Assembly (NCBI GenBank): GCA_036872755.1
Contig: JAVHNS010000001.1
Span: 2,976,001 to 3,040,000 of the forward strand
Length of the DNA: 64,000 nt
Direction of reading: 5' to 3'
DNA from: Orbilia blumenaviensis
Lineage: Eukaryota > Ascomycota > Orbiliomycetes > Orbiliales > Orbiliaceae
This document shows, piece by piece, positions 10,905 through 21,309 of the stretch. The notes below the pieces were generated by a model. That model saw only the letters and a list, made by a program, of their open reading frames with translations, was not told where the DNA came from and did no database searches. The position numbers and the translations under genes are program-made. Position 1 is the stretch's first letter. Each line of letters opens with the position of its first letter.

Positions 10905-12473
10905 TGTGGAAGATTCGAAACGGGGTTTGGCTCCTTAGAGAAGAGAGTAGATATGCAGGAGAGAGGGTACGGGATTTGCTTTAGAAGATGCTCGTAAACT
11001 TATAGAAAGGAATTCGAAGTGACGCGTCGAACAATGAATGGACGGGCCTACAGAGTAGTGGAGTCGAGTGGAATAAATGGCCGATATATATAATTCAAAA
11101 ACGAGAAAGAACTCAGACTTCGCTCAGTAATAATAGCTATTTAGGTACCAGTACTGCAGTATATGAAATTGCGCCGCTTGGTTTGAGACTGATGGAATTG
11201 ATGGTTTGGGGAAATATTTGGCATATCAGATTTGGTTCTGGAAGATAATATATATAGATATTCATACCGTTTGCATAAAATACGGAAAAGATACTAATCT
11301 CTCACAATCCTATTGTAAGCACCAAAGTTACACACGGATACCTTGTCTTAGTATGTTACTCCATGCCCACCGTACATGGGTCGACTTTACAGATCAGGAA
11401 GCTGGGAAAGTGTTGACGGTAGCCCTCTGCGGTGCATAAGTTATAACGGGAGAGGCTGATGATTAAGCGTGGGCCGCAGCAATTGCTTTACAACCGCTCC
11501 TTATTGGATAACCCTTTGGAAAATCACCGCTATATGCAGAGTATAAGTCGGATAGGTTAGGTATGTTAAGGAACCCGGCCTAGAACGTAATCATATGCGG
11601 CTTGTATAATATATATCGTACGGATTGACGTCATAATACAATTATTAACTTTGTATATTTTCTGACATATTTTTAATCAATTCGAATCTTTTCAACATAG
11701 TTTTTGAACGAGGCTAGGCCGACATCTTAAAATGTTCGAATGTCCCTGACTGAAGCTACAGTTATGACAATATTTATTACCTGCCTCTGTTGGAATTTAT
11801 ACGAGCTGTGTATCCTTAGGCGCTTGGCGGTGGCAAGCTTTTGCGCCTTTGGATCGACAGTAGCTTAAAAACGTCGTCTAGAATACCAGAACTCTGGAGC
11901 CTTGGTCGGTAAACGGCTATAAAACTGCATTTTTGTCTTTTAGTTAGTGCCTCAATCGGGGTTTCCGAAAATTTAAAGCGCTCGCAAAAAAGGCCAGTTG
12001 CCGAAAGTGGCATTAGGTAAAATATCAAGTTATCAACTGTACGTAACATTTTGGCGTTATACGTTAAGAGACTGGTGTATAAAATTCAAAGAAATTCCTG
12101 GTGAACAACTGGCAAGGCCGGCTGGTCAGGCTTGGCCCCATGGCCTGCAGGTTATATTAATTATATCCTTAGCGTCATTCCATGGGTATATGCATATCGT
12201 GGTAGGGTTCACGTAAATGAGTACATGAAAGTTGTAAATTTCTAATTTTTCTTGATGCTATAGTCTCTAGAGAATTTAAACTAGTCTAAAATATTCACCT
12301 CCAAAGCTGTATAGGACCTATATGTTTCCACAAAATTGAAAAAAAAAAAAAACCAAAAAAAAGCTAAAAAAAACTTCAACGGTAAACTTGAATATAATCA
12401 TCTCGCTATCTAGTATTGTGCCGGTCCTGCCATAAGCATATATGCATATTTGTTCCTCTCCTGCCCCCACCAC
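10905..12473. other. Intergenic between two small Cys-rich genes
   Basis: No supported ORF. TATATATAA-type DNA near 11084-11092 may be the promoter of the 10635-10904 gene. A-rich runs occur at about 12338-12372. Confidence 0.45.
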
Positions 12474-12815
12474 TTAACAATCGCAGCAACAGCAACAGCA
12501 GCCAGAGTCGCAATCACATGAACAACCATTACCATTGCTATGGCTCCCACTTCCCCTTTGCCTGCATGTCATCGTTCTCAGGCACCCTTCGATACAGCTA
12601 GAGCACCAATTGACGCATTCTAGGATGCCTTCCATGGTTGAGTAGCCGTCACCTTCACCCTTCCTCTCTTTCTTCTTCTTCTTCTTGTCTTTCTTGTCCT
12701 TTTTTGCCTGCTCTCGCTCCCATTCTGCATCTTGTTGGATGGGGTCTTGTCTTTGATAAGTCATTTGAGGCTGTGTGGGTGGAGTGTTGGTTGGGAGGAG
12801 CTGTTCAGAAGCCAT
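12474..12815 (-). CDS. Small Lys-rich, Cys-tail protein (113 aa)
   Basis: The ATG is at 12815. A Gln/Pro/Thr-rich head is followed by a strongly basic block (EREQAKKDKKDKKKKKKERK). Next comes a Cys-bearing segment (ECVNWCSSCIEGC), then a tail rich in Ser, Gly and Asn ending in CDSGCCCCCCDC. It has at least fourteen Cys. A TATA-like stretch (about 12901-12916) lies about 95 bp upstream. The poly-Cys end could bind metal or be multiply acylated. No family is recognised beyond the resemblance to the 10635-10904 protein. Confidence 0.65.
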   Translation of the reverse strand: MASEQLLPTNTPPTQPQMTYQRQDPIQQDAEWEREQAKKDKKDKKKKKKERKGEGDGYSTMEGILECVNWCSSCIEGCLRTMTCRQRGSGSHSNGNGCSCDCDSGCCCCCCDC

Positions 12816-15712
12816 TGTGTGTAGATTTTATAGTGATATATATTTGTATTTGCCAGCGCAGTGCAGTAGGCAGTTTTTGCGTGCGTATAGGTTGAATAGA
12901 TATAAATTTATATAAAAGATGAATATTATTTGCAATTTGATTTTTTGTTTGTTTGCTAATTCAAGCTCAGGAAGGGTTTGCTGACTGAGGACCAAAGTAT
13001 TGATGCCTCTTGAGGGTAAACTACAAGATTCAGGGTGTTTGAGAAGGAGGTATATAAGATAATTCAGAATCGAATGACCAAGGTAAGACTATGATATGCT
13101 GGATATCGAATCGATAGGGCAATGCTAGCTTTGAAGTCGTGTTGGTTCAGGGAACTGGTTACACGAACCTTAACCTTGCTAGCCGGAGCTTATATAATGA
13201 AGGCCCGCATAGTTTCGAACAACTTCGCGACAAGAAATCAATGAATTAACAAAAAACTTCAAAATTAACCTTAAGGATTGAGACGCGTAATGAACAGCCA
13301 TAGGCTATCGCAATCACTTTCGTCGGCGAAGTAGGTTTTTGGCGCCGTCAAGACATTGAAAAGGGAAAAAAATCCCTTTGATGGCGTACTTTGAAGGGAT
13401 CACAGGGCGAAGTTTTTTTTTGGTTCAGCCCTCACATACTAATTTGCGCCAGTTGCGGCTGAGTTTGATGCAAAAAAACCACTGACATTCACGACTTAGT
13501 AATTAACCGTCGGAGTTGAGTATTTCAACTGCATTGCGAAAGCCCAGAAGCTTGGGTGCAGGCCAATTGGTGCTTATTTTTGAACTCTTCAAAATGCCAA
13601 TGCTGTTTATGTTTCCAGGGAAGCTTAACCAGATGCGATGGAGCTGTGGGTATGGCACATGTGCAAATTTGAAAGTGTGACCACATTGAAGGCCTACGAT
13701 TATCGCGGCGAAGCACTTCAATACTGCGGCGTTGATAGGTGAGTTCGCCAAGGCCAAGGCCTGCGCTCAGATCCCCTGAGGTTCTTGAAGAATTGCTACG
13801 TTTGATACTTTGGTGAGAGGGTGGGAGATCTAGGTACCTGCAAGCTATGTATGATCGACGAGCAGGACAGGGTATCATATCAGCCGATACCAATATCGTC
13901 CATGTGAACTTCAGAGCCGAGTTACTGGTATACTAAGGAAGTCCTTAGTTAAGCTTAAGCTCGAGGAGGAGGAGGACAAGGCATGTCCTAAATTTAAACT
14001 TGACCTTAGCTTCGCGGTGTCACAGACACGGATGCCAACTTAGGGCATCCGACGTAGCGACTAAAGTAGTAATATCCAAATGCATGATTGATGCGTCGGT
14101 AGATTGAAACTCGTGCAACATTGAACGATTAGTGAGATGCAAAAACGAATGGTGTGGCGGCATATGCCTATTGGTATCACTTGTTTAACGGTAACAAGTC
14201 TCGATAAACCACCAAGAGCCCTAATCTGGATATCTGTAGGTACCACTTAATTTCATAATCAAACAGGAACGGCTGGCTGGCTCGTGTTCAACAGATCAGA
14301 TATCGTGCCCCCCAACGGGTTTTTAGAGCTTGCGGACCACAAAAAAAAATTTTTTTTTTTTTTTTCTTCACTCCCTCTCTCCTTCAATTCTCTCAATTGT
14401 AATTGGCTATAGGCATATGTACACGCAACATAGCATTAGTTAATGCAATTGATCTGCGTGGTGATAACATGATAGTTGGTTGATAGAAAACACCCGCCTG
14501 TGGAAGCGGAAGATACCAGATGTTGCGGTATTAATATAATATTCTAGTACAAAATCTAGATACGACAAATTAACACATAAGATTGAGGGACCAAGGAAAA
14601 TATTCTTTACAAGCTACGCATACTGGGATATGGGTGCGTATTTTATAAAGAGATGCCTGGCTCCGATTCGACATGATATTATCATATTGGGAATGAATAT
14701 CTGTGTAAGGAAATATGTATATGTAATCTCGGGTTCATTCCTCAGAATCCAGAATCGAAACCACGGAACTAAGGCCCGATCATATTTACGATAATCATGA
14801 ATTCGAACCAGGAATCTGCAAGTGCTTTTCACCATTTCTGATGGCAAGCAAGCTGCGGGTGTTTCGCACAAATTGGGGCGACCTAGTTTGTTGGATCCTG
14901 GTCAAATTTGCCTTAGCCGTGTACCGTTCGCGAGATACCGTTCCCATATATAAGATTCGAAGACCGTGATAATGATATATTCGAGTTGATATATATCCCA
15001 CTTACTAACACGCGCACATGATTCCTTGCCTGGCATTCTTCTTCCTCTTCAAATCTCCATCACGGACATCAGTTTGAAACTTCAACTTCGAGCCCTATTA
15101 ACTCCTTCAGGACTCGCATTCCTGTCCTGCAACCAGGTAACATAGCGTGTTATATGCACGAGGCAAGCCCGCCCAAAAACGGTGCCAAAGTGGGTCCTCG
15201 GCTGTTGCCCAGTTCAAATTCGTCAGGGGTAAAGGAAAGATTCTTTCGCCTGCACCCTCGGTGTCATTCCACTGCCCGTTCGCACTGCTAAATAAAGCGT
15301 CTTTGCCTGCATCGACGTGGGCCTTCCTTGTTTTCCTCCTCTGGTTGTCTACCACCCTCCCTTTTCTGACCTGGTCGTCGAAGCTCACTCTGCTCTTTTG
15401 CGGTTTTGTTTCCGCTGACTCTCCTTTTTACCCTTACTACCCGCCGCTTCAAAGCAAAAAATAGCAATCGGCCTTGAAGGCTGAGAACTTCTTGTTTGTC
15501 TTGTCCTGTTTTCGTTTTCTGCGAACTTGGATCTTACGGCTGAAGGATTCCCTTCGAAACTTTGCAGTGTGATCCAGCCAAAAACTCGAAACTGTCACTT
15601 CCGAACCAGACCAAACTTTCACCCTCTCACGGACACTCATACTTTCTTTCCTAAACTTCACTCATACCCTGACCAGATTAGTCCACGGGTTCTTTCGATA
15701 GTCTGCGACACC
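12816..15712. other. Long intergenic region and 5' leader
   Basis: No gene with coding support. Two overlapping minus frames at 13503-13893 (84 and 122 codons) have no splice or domain support. An A9/T-run at 14341-14365 can fold into a hairpin. From about 15270 the DNA becomes C/T-rich, which fits the promoter and leader of the gene starting at 15713. Confidence 0.45.
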
Positions 15713-17230
15713 ATGGACGAGAAGGTACCGTTCATCAGCGCCGACGAGCGCAAGGACATCGACCTAGAAGGCCTACCCGACATTCAACCTCAGAACCAAA
15801 AGCAAGAGCCTTCACGACGATATCGCCTATTACTTGTAATCATTAGCTGGATTTCATTCCTGGCCTTTGTCCGACTGATCTTTTTCGTTATCGCCATCTG
15901 GGACTGGAGGGCTTTCTTCGCCTGTTCTCACCATGCCCACCATCACTCGGCACAGTCGCTCCCTGATGTTCGCCCTCCTTCGATGCCGATGTGTGACTAC
16001 TACGCGCTCAAAAACTATAAATCTAACAACGCAGAAACACAAAAGCTTCTCATCCAGGACATCGTGGCAAAGGCATTCCTAGGCGCGAAGGACCCGGATG
16101 CTTACTTCCAGAGCCGATATGGAGTCAAGAGTGGGATGTATAATGGGATTTTCCGACCGGGAGATATGTGGGAAACACCAGTTGATCTCACAAAATACTT
16201 CGATGGAAGCTTGAATTCTACCAACGTTGACGGAAAGCCGACACAAGTGAACTTTCTCACCACAAAGACTTTTACAGAGTATGGAAGGGAATACCCGGTC
16301 GGGAATGAGATGTTCATGCATATGATCAAGGGAATGCAGACATATATTGCACCGATGCTAGGATGTTCGATCTATGGTAACACTGTCAGCCGATACTCGG
16401 GCACCAGGAGTCTCAAGGAAATCCACAAATATATGGATCTCGGAAAGAACTTCGAGTGGGCTTACTTCACCCATCAGCTTCAACTCGGCTCCCTCGCGGG
16501 TGGCAAGTTTTCGGAATATGATTCCGCACTTTTTGAACTCTACCTTGTTGACAAGTTTGGACCAAAGTTTGTTGATGCTTCACATAAGAAACTCTCCGCT
16601 CCATTTGAAAACCCAGAGCTTGAGGCTTCCATTCTGCCTCCCAGACTCGATGAACAGGAGCTATTGAAGAACGTCAAGGCTGCAGGCGACGTCTTCTTTG
16701 GAGGTGTCAAGAAGGAAAAGCGTTCGTTCGAATCTTTCGAAACGCCAGTTCAGAACGCCCCTTCCCGTGTTAAACGCCAAAACTTCAGTAGCGCCCCGCC
16801 ACCACTGACTACACCGGTACTAGCTCCATCCCAAACTGGTGCCGCCGCCACTGCAGCTGCAACTCATGAGACGACACAGTCTGTGCCATCAAATATCCTT
16901 CCAATTGCGCTTGGCGCTGGTATTGGTGCCGGTTTGGGCGTGATTATCATCGGCGCTGTTATCGCCTACCTCGTTATTAGGAAGAAGAGGATTGAAAAGC
17001 GAAAGAGCATGCCACAACTTAGCCTCAAGACAGGTATCGAGATGCAGAAGAAGGACAGTGTTAGCAGACGGGTTGACCGAAGCGAACACGGAAACGTAGT
17101 GGGCAAGCCCAAGGATTATGATCATCAGAAGATGGCGGAACAGGAGGAACTTGAACCCCCACGAAAAGGCCATAAGAAGAACGAGTCAGTTGGTGTCAGA
17201 AGCGTTAGATTCAGTCACACTGAGGGATGA
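15713..17230 (+). CDS. Two-membrane-segment protein of unknown function (505 aa)
   Basis: The start is placed at the ATG at 15713 (context GACACCATGG); the frame is open further up, to 15527, but has no earlier ATG in good context. A charged N-terminus of about 36 aa precedes a hydrophobic segment (about aa 38-64). A domain of roughly 330 aa follows that starts with a CDYYALKNY motif and contains GVKSGMYNGIFRPGDMWETP, YGREYPVGNEMFMHM and a GCSIYGN segment. A Pro/Ala/Thr-rich linker leads to a second hydrophobic segment rich in Gly and Ile (about aa 394-423), then a basic, KRKS-containing cytosolic tail of about 80 aa. Both ends would face the same side if both segments span the membrane. I do not recognise the central domain. 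Lys-Arg pairs (VKR, KEKR) before the linker could be Kex2 sites. Confidence 0.85.
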   Translation: MDEKVPFISADERKDIDLEGLPDIQPQNQKQEPSRRYRLLLVIISWISFLAFVRLIFFVIAIWDWRAFFACSHHAHHHSAQSLPDVRPPSMPMCDYYALKNYKSNNAETQKLLIQDIVAKAFLGAKDPDAYFQSRYGVKSGMYNGIFRPGDMWETPVDLTKYFDGSLNSTNVDGKPTQVNFLTTKTFTEYGREYPVGNEMFMHMIKGMQTYIAPMLGCSIYGNTVSRYSGTRSLKEIHKYMDLGKNFEWAYFTHQLQLGSLAGGKFSEYDSALFELYLVDKFGPKFVDASHKKLSAPFENPELEASILPPRLDEQELLKNVKAAGDVFFGGVKKEKRSFESFETPVQNAPSRVKRQNFSSAPPPLTTPVLAPSQTGAAATAAATHETTQSVPSNILPIALGAGIGAGLGVIIIGAVIAYLVIRKKRIEKRKSMPQLSLKTGIEMQKKDSVSRRVDRSEHGNVVGKPKDYDHQKMAEQEELEPPRKGHKKNESVGVRSVRFSHTEG

Positions 17231-17857
17231 TCTTACCGCGATTCTGAACATGGCTTGGGTTTGTTTAGGTAAAGGGGTATATGCTCGGTCTCTCATATCT
17301 TTTTTAGGAGTTTTTCCTTACCATTGATGTTTTTATGTTGTCGGTGATGGGTAACGTTTTACTTCACTTCTTTCCTATCGGCGACTTGGATAATTGCGCC
17401 TTTTTATTATTAATGAAGGTTGTATATATACGGTTAACGCGACCTTTCTTCTTTTTTTGTCTTCATCCTTCTCATCCTTCATTGGCTTTTACTCTTTCTC
17501 TGATACCCTTCTTTACGATCATTCATCCCACATTCGTACTGCGCCTTGTATGCTGGTCACTTCGAGCCAATACATTACACGATGCACTCACAACTTTAGC
17601 ATGTGTGTCTTCCTTTATCATAGTTGTTTTTTTTTTTTCTTTTTCTTCTCTAAGTTCTTTTACTCGTGGTTCTTTATCATTGAGCGGCTACATAACACAA
17701 AAAACCGAAGGAATGTATAACCTAAAATTTAATGAAAGCAGGAATGCAGAATGATTTCTGAAGTACATATTTAGCCCTTTCAATGGGTCTTTTGATACAA
17801 ATATTGGATAAATCAGTAGCCTATATGGCGCAAGCAAAGATGATGATACACGGCAAA
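17231..17857. other. Convergent 3' intergenic region, T-rich
   Basis: T- and C-rich DNA with several poly-T runs. No supported gene. Confidence 0.5.
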
Positions 17858-19111
17858 TCAGGTTATGAACGACTCTCGGTCCGTTGGTTTTTTCCAATCA
17901 CCAGGCTTCATCGCTGCCCCTACCACAGCATTACTCACAGCCTTCCGTAGCCCGTCCATTCGCTCCCAATATGTCTCCGGTTTGTCGTCCTCGCCGTCCC
18001 CACTTAGAGTCTCAGGCTCCTCGTCTTCCCCGTCTGTCCTATTATCCTTCTCATCAAGCCCATAGTAGCGCTCCTCGAGCTTTTTTATCCAATTAAAACC
18101 AATATATCCTGCATCCTCATTCTCTCCTTCTTCCCTTTCTTCAGCGCCATCATAGTTCGCTGTTCCTGGGAACACAAACTTCTCTTCAGCTCCGGCATCT
18201 TCTTTGACAACCCCGTTTCTATTGCTACTCTCGCCTCGTTTTTGAAACCTCTCCATTCGTATCCTCTCACATAAGCTCAGCTCTCGTTCTTCTTTTTTAA
18301 GACGCTCTTCCTTCAATCTCTTCTCCTCATTCAGGCGATGTATCTTGTCCCAGAACGTAGCAGGACTTGAGAAACGATACACTGCATCAGACGAGGCTAC
18401 TGATTCATCAGAACGTATGAATGATGTGATAGGTGGCGGAGGCGGAGAGAAGCTTTCACGAGCCGAAAAAAACGATTGTGCTGGTGAAGAGGTTTCAGAC
18501 CTTGGTGGTGGTGGTGGTGGAGGAGGAGGAGGAGGAGGAGATGGGATGTTGACATCAAAGTTAAATTGGGAGATTGGAGAGATGTCGTTGATGATTGGGG
18601 GTGCTCGGGAGGTTGCTGTTTGGGCGTTGGAGTTTGTTCTGAATTGGAGGGTTGTGGTGGGGAAGTGTTGGAAAGGGAGGGGCCAGTCTGAGGGAGTTAA
18701 CTTGGTTCCGGGGGCTAGTCCATTGCGGGTACTACTGGTCCCGCGGTCAGAGGTACTACTAGAAGATTGTCTGGGGGGGCCTGTGGAAGCCTGTGACGGT
18801 TGGTTTAATAAGAAGTCCTTTGGGATTGGCGGCACTGGTGGTACTGAGGTTGTGGATTTAGGACTAGCAGGGAGTGGTTTTGACGAATAGATCCCGGAGA
18901 TTCGGGATTTTAGTTGAGATAGCTTGGAGCCCTTTTTGGCATCATCTTCAATGGGCTGGGATAATATATCTGTATCTTCTTGCTTATCACAAACTTGTCC
19001 ATCCCTAGGATTTTTGGACTTTGACTTTTTGAAGGATGGGATTCGGCGGAGTTTTGAGAATGATAGGCCTCTGCTTCTCGGGTATGGCGGAGCTTCGTTT
19101 GAGGAATCCAT
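17858..19111 (-). CDS. Disordered Pro-rich/coiled-coil protein (417 aa)
   Basis: The ATG is at 19111. The N-terminus has basic blocks (KLRRIPSFKKSKSK). A long Ser/Pro/Thr-rich disordered part follows, including a run of about thirteen Pro near aa 190-203 that could bind profilin, SH3 or WW partners. A charged heptad-like helix follows (LNEEKRLKEERLKKEEREL, about aa 260-285). The tail is acidic and ends in a conserved-looking WERMDGLRKAVSNAVVG segment. The FNWIKKLEERYYG segment may be a short folded motif. No enzyme domain is seen. The Pro run is encoded by a GGT/GGA microsatellite on the plus strand (about 18503-18540). Function unknown. Confidence 0.75.
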   Translation of the reverse strand: MDSSNEAPPYPRSRGLSFSKLRRIPSFKKSKSKNPRDGQVCDKQEDTDILSQPIEDDAKKGSKLSQLKSRISGIYSSKPLPASPKSTTSVPPVPPIPKDFLLNQPSQASTGPPRQSSSSTSDRGTSSTRNGLAPGTKLTPSDWPLPFQHFPTTTLQFRTNSNAQTATSRAPPIINDISPISQFNFDVNIPSPPPPPPPPPPPPRSETSSPAQSFFSARESFSPPPPPITSFIRSDESVASSDAVYRFSSPATFWDKIHRLNEEKRLKEERLKKEERELSLCERIRMERFQKRGESSNRNGVVKEDAGAEEKFVFPGTANYDGAEEREEGENEDAGYIGFNWIKKLEERYYGLDEKDNRTDGEDEEPETLSGDGEDDKPETYWERMDGLRKAVSNAVVGAAMKPGDWKKPTDRESFIT

Positions 19112-19876
19112 ATTTGATAATTTTCTTATATACTAGGAATATTAGTTCCAATATAGTTGGATAACTGACTAGACTTGCCCAAAGAAGGAGTGTATCTATC
19201 ACTCTGAGAGTGTCGATATCTTTTGGTGCTAGATTTTAACGCCGTTGAGGCCTTGGTTGGTGCAGATGACAAGGCACAGACGTTCAACTCTGTGATGACA
19301 GAGTAGTTTTAACCCTACACTTATTAGCTATCAATTTGGAGATCGTCACCCTTTGGGAACAGTTGATGTAAATAGTATATCTCAGAGTGCTCTTTTCCAT
19401 GTGGTCCACACGTGGGGATAGTCGACTTAATAATTGTGAGTGCATATTGTGTTGTACCTGTTGTATTTCGTCAGCCGCGAGTTGTTGCTGCAGGAGCATT
19501 AGCTCGATGCGTCTATCCCCTTGCGGATAGGATAGTATGAATTGATCTAATTATGGCTTCACAAGCATATGTGTATGCAGGGGGTGTTCTACTATTCGCT
19601 CAAGAAAAAATGATAATGTATGTGTGTACGTGTGAATTTGAAGTCTGGCCCGCCAGTTGACATTATGCAAATGTTGACAACCATGCCCAGTTCATTAATA
19701 CCCATTTCCCATGTCTATGAAAGTAATAAAGAAAAACGCCTATGCTAATAGAGAGTAGGTAAATACAGAAAGAAAGAGTAAATATGGAAATGACATGAAA
19801 TGAAATATTCGTAAGCCGTATATCGTAACCAATTTTTTTTTTTTGTGTTTTTTTGTGTGTGTTTGATGAGATAGTT
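19112..19876. other. Intergenic, promoter of 17858-19111 gene
   Basis: No supported ORF. It carries the 5' flank of the gene to its left and the 3' flank of the gene to its right, both on the minus strand. Confidence 0.45.
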
Positions 19877-20632
19877 TTAGTTGAGCTTCCACTCTTCCTT
19901 GCCCTTGTTGCGTCCTAACCATCGGCCGACCTTCTTCCTACCCTTTTCTCTCCAAGTGGTGGCGTACATTCCTCTCTGCAAATCCTCGATATAAACCAAC
20001 GGTCTCTTGATGTTCAAGAAGACATAGGTACCGTCCCATAGGATCCAAGCACACCTCTTGAAATCAGCCCACTTGCTGAGCTTCTTTCCTCTAACACTTT
20101 CCTCATCACTGAGGTCAAACGAAAATGTCGAATCCGAACAACAAGCTGAATCGGGGGTACGGGGTCGTCTATAGACGACGTCCCAAACAACCTTCCCGTC
20201 TGAGGTATGATCATGACTATCAATATCAACGGGTGAGACTTTGTCGTTGAAAGTTTGGGTTCCTCTGCACCCGAAATCCAGACTACCATACCTATCACTC
20301 CCCCTAGTGCTACTAGCCCTCGAACTGCTTCTTGATCGAAGACTTTCTTCGCTTCCTGTGAGGTATTCAGAGTGGAGATAGATTTGTCGGATTGGAATGT
20401 ATGTTTTTGAGGCGTGGTGGTAGAGGCCTACTGCGTCGTCCCGAAGCATTATTGAGGCTTCGGTGGCGGAGAGGGTGGGGTCTGTGGCTGAATTTGTGAT
20501 TGTGATTGGGAAAGAGGCGTCCCGGAGAGCCCAGTCTCGGTTTACAAGTCGGATACCACGGACTGTGAATGTGATTTCGGGTGTTGTTGGTGGTGGGGGG
20601 ATCATTGGTGGTGGGGGGAGTCGAGAAATCAT
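19877..20632 (-). CDS. Hypothetical protein (251 aa)
   Basis: The ATG is at 20632, and no intron is needed. A Pro-rich start (RLPPPPMIPPPPTT) is followed by a beta-rich-looking region (EITFTVRGIRLVNRDWALRD) and a Ser/Arg-rich disordered block with SRSSSRASSTRGS. A second folded part around VVWDVVYRRPRTPD and WILWDGTYVFLNIKRP follows, then a basic C-terminus. No family is recognised. It could be a fast-evolving lineage-specific protein. Confidence 0.65.
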   Translation of the reverse strand: MISRLPPPPMIPPPPTTPEITFTVRGIRLVNRDWALRDASFPITITNSATDPTLSATEASIMLRDDAVGLYHHASKTYIPIRQIYLHSEYLTGSEESLRSRSSSRASSTRGSDRYGSLDFGCRGTQTFNDKVSPVDIDSHDHTSDGKVVWDVVYRRPRTPDSACCSDSTFSFDLSDEESVRGKKLSKWADFKRCAWILWDGTYVFLNIKRPLVYIEDLQRGMYATTWREKGRKKVGRWLGRNKGKEEWKLN

Positions 20633-20988
20633 TTTTGTTGGAGAGTGTGTGTGGGGGGTTATCGATTGAAGATAGCTCGATACCGGGCTTTTGATACGAG
20701 TGAGAGACAGGTAGCTAATTTGATACTGTACTATCTAAGTACTAATTTGGTATTGATGAAAATAAAGAATGAATTTCTAGATCCCGCTGGGAGGTTATTA
20801 TATCTCAAAGAAAAAGCGATAGTGGTTTAGAAAAAAAAAAAAGAATGGAGAGAATGAACGACTGTGATGAAATTCCTGTTTCGAACAGTTTTTTTGGCGA
20901 CAGAAAAGTTTCAGTTGGGACCAGCGAACTTTATAAGTCTTTCGCTGTGTTGAACTACGGCTTCACCGTCGGCGGGCTACAAGACATT

Positions 20989-21030
20989 TCTCCTGCAGGG
21001 GTAGCAAGAAAAAACTGTACCTGCAGGAGA
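20989..21030. repeat. Inverted repeat / stem-loop
   Basis: TCTCCTGCAGGGGTA and TGTACCTGCAGGAGA face each other across about 12 A-rich bases. This gives a stem of about 13 bp with one extra G. It could act in RNA as a terminator-like or processing hairpin. Function is unknown. Confidence 0.6.
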
Positions 21031-21097
21031 AAAGGAGGAGCCACCGCCCTTGTGTGAGGCAGCGTGGTCCCTATCAGCTGGGCTCCCGCCGATGAGC

Positions 21098-21126
21098 GGC
21101 TTTTTTTCTTGCAAAGAAAAAAACTG
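21098..21126. repeat. T/A palindrome
   Basis: A TTTTTTTCTT stretch is followed after GC by AAAGAAAAAAA, giving a short A/T stem-loop. GGCGGG near 20971 pairs with CCCGCC near 21087, so a larger fold enclosing this area is possible. Confidence 0.5.
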
Positions 21127-21309
21127 AACAGCGCACGCATACACATTCCAGAAGGGTCTATCTGCATAACGAAAACCATTCTATTGGTCTATGCCACCTC
21201 CTCACCTAGCCGAGCCACAAGAGCGGGAAGACAGAAGAAAACAAAAAAACAAAAAAAAAAGTTCCGGGCTTCTGGTCGAAACGTGGCTCGGTTAGCCCAG
21301 TGGGCTGTG

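Larger units (their letters stand above)
20633..21309. other. Intergenic with clustered inverted repeats
   Basis: It lies between the start of the 251-aa gene and the end of the decapping-enzyme gene. It holds a near-perfect inverted repeat at 20989-21030 and further complementary segments; see the repeat entries. No ORF is supported. Confidence 0.45.

Noticed and set aside
13503..13893. Two overlapping minus-strand ORFs
   Set aside because: They overlap in different frames, have no domain, splice support or consistent start, and look like chance frames.
15527..15712. 62 extra codons in front of the two-membrane protein
   Set aside because: The frame is open but the first codon is TTG, and the DNA is C/T-rich leader. 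The ATG at 15713 has a good context.
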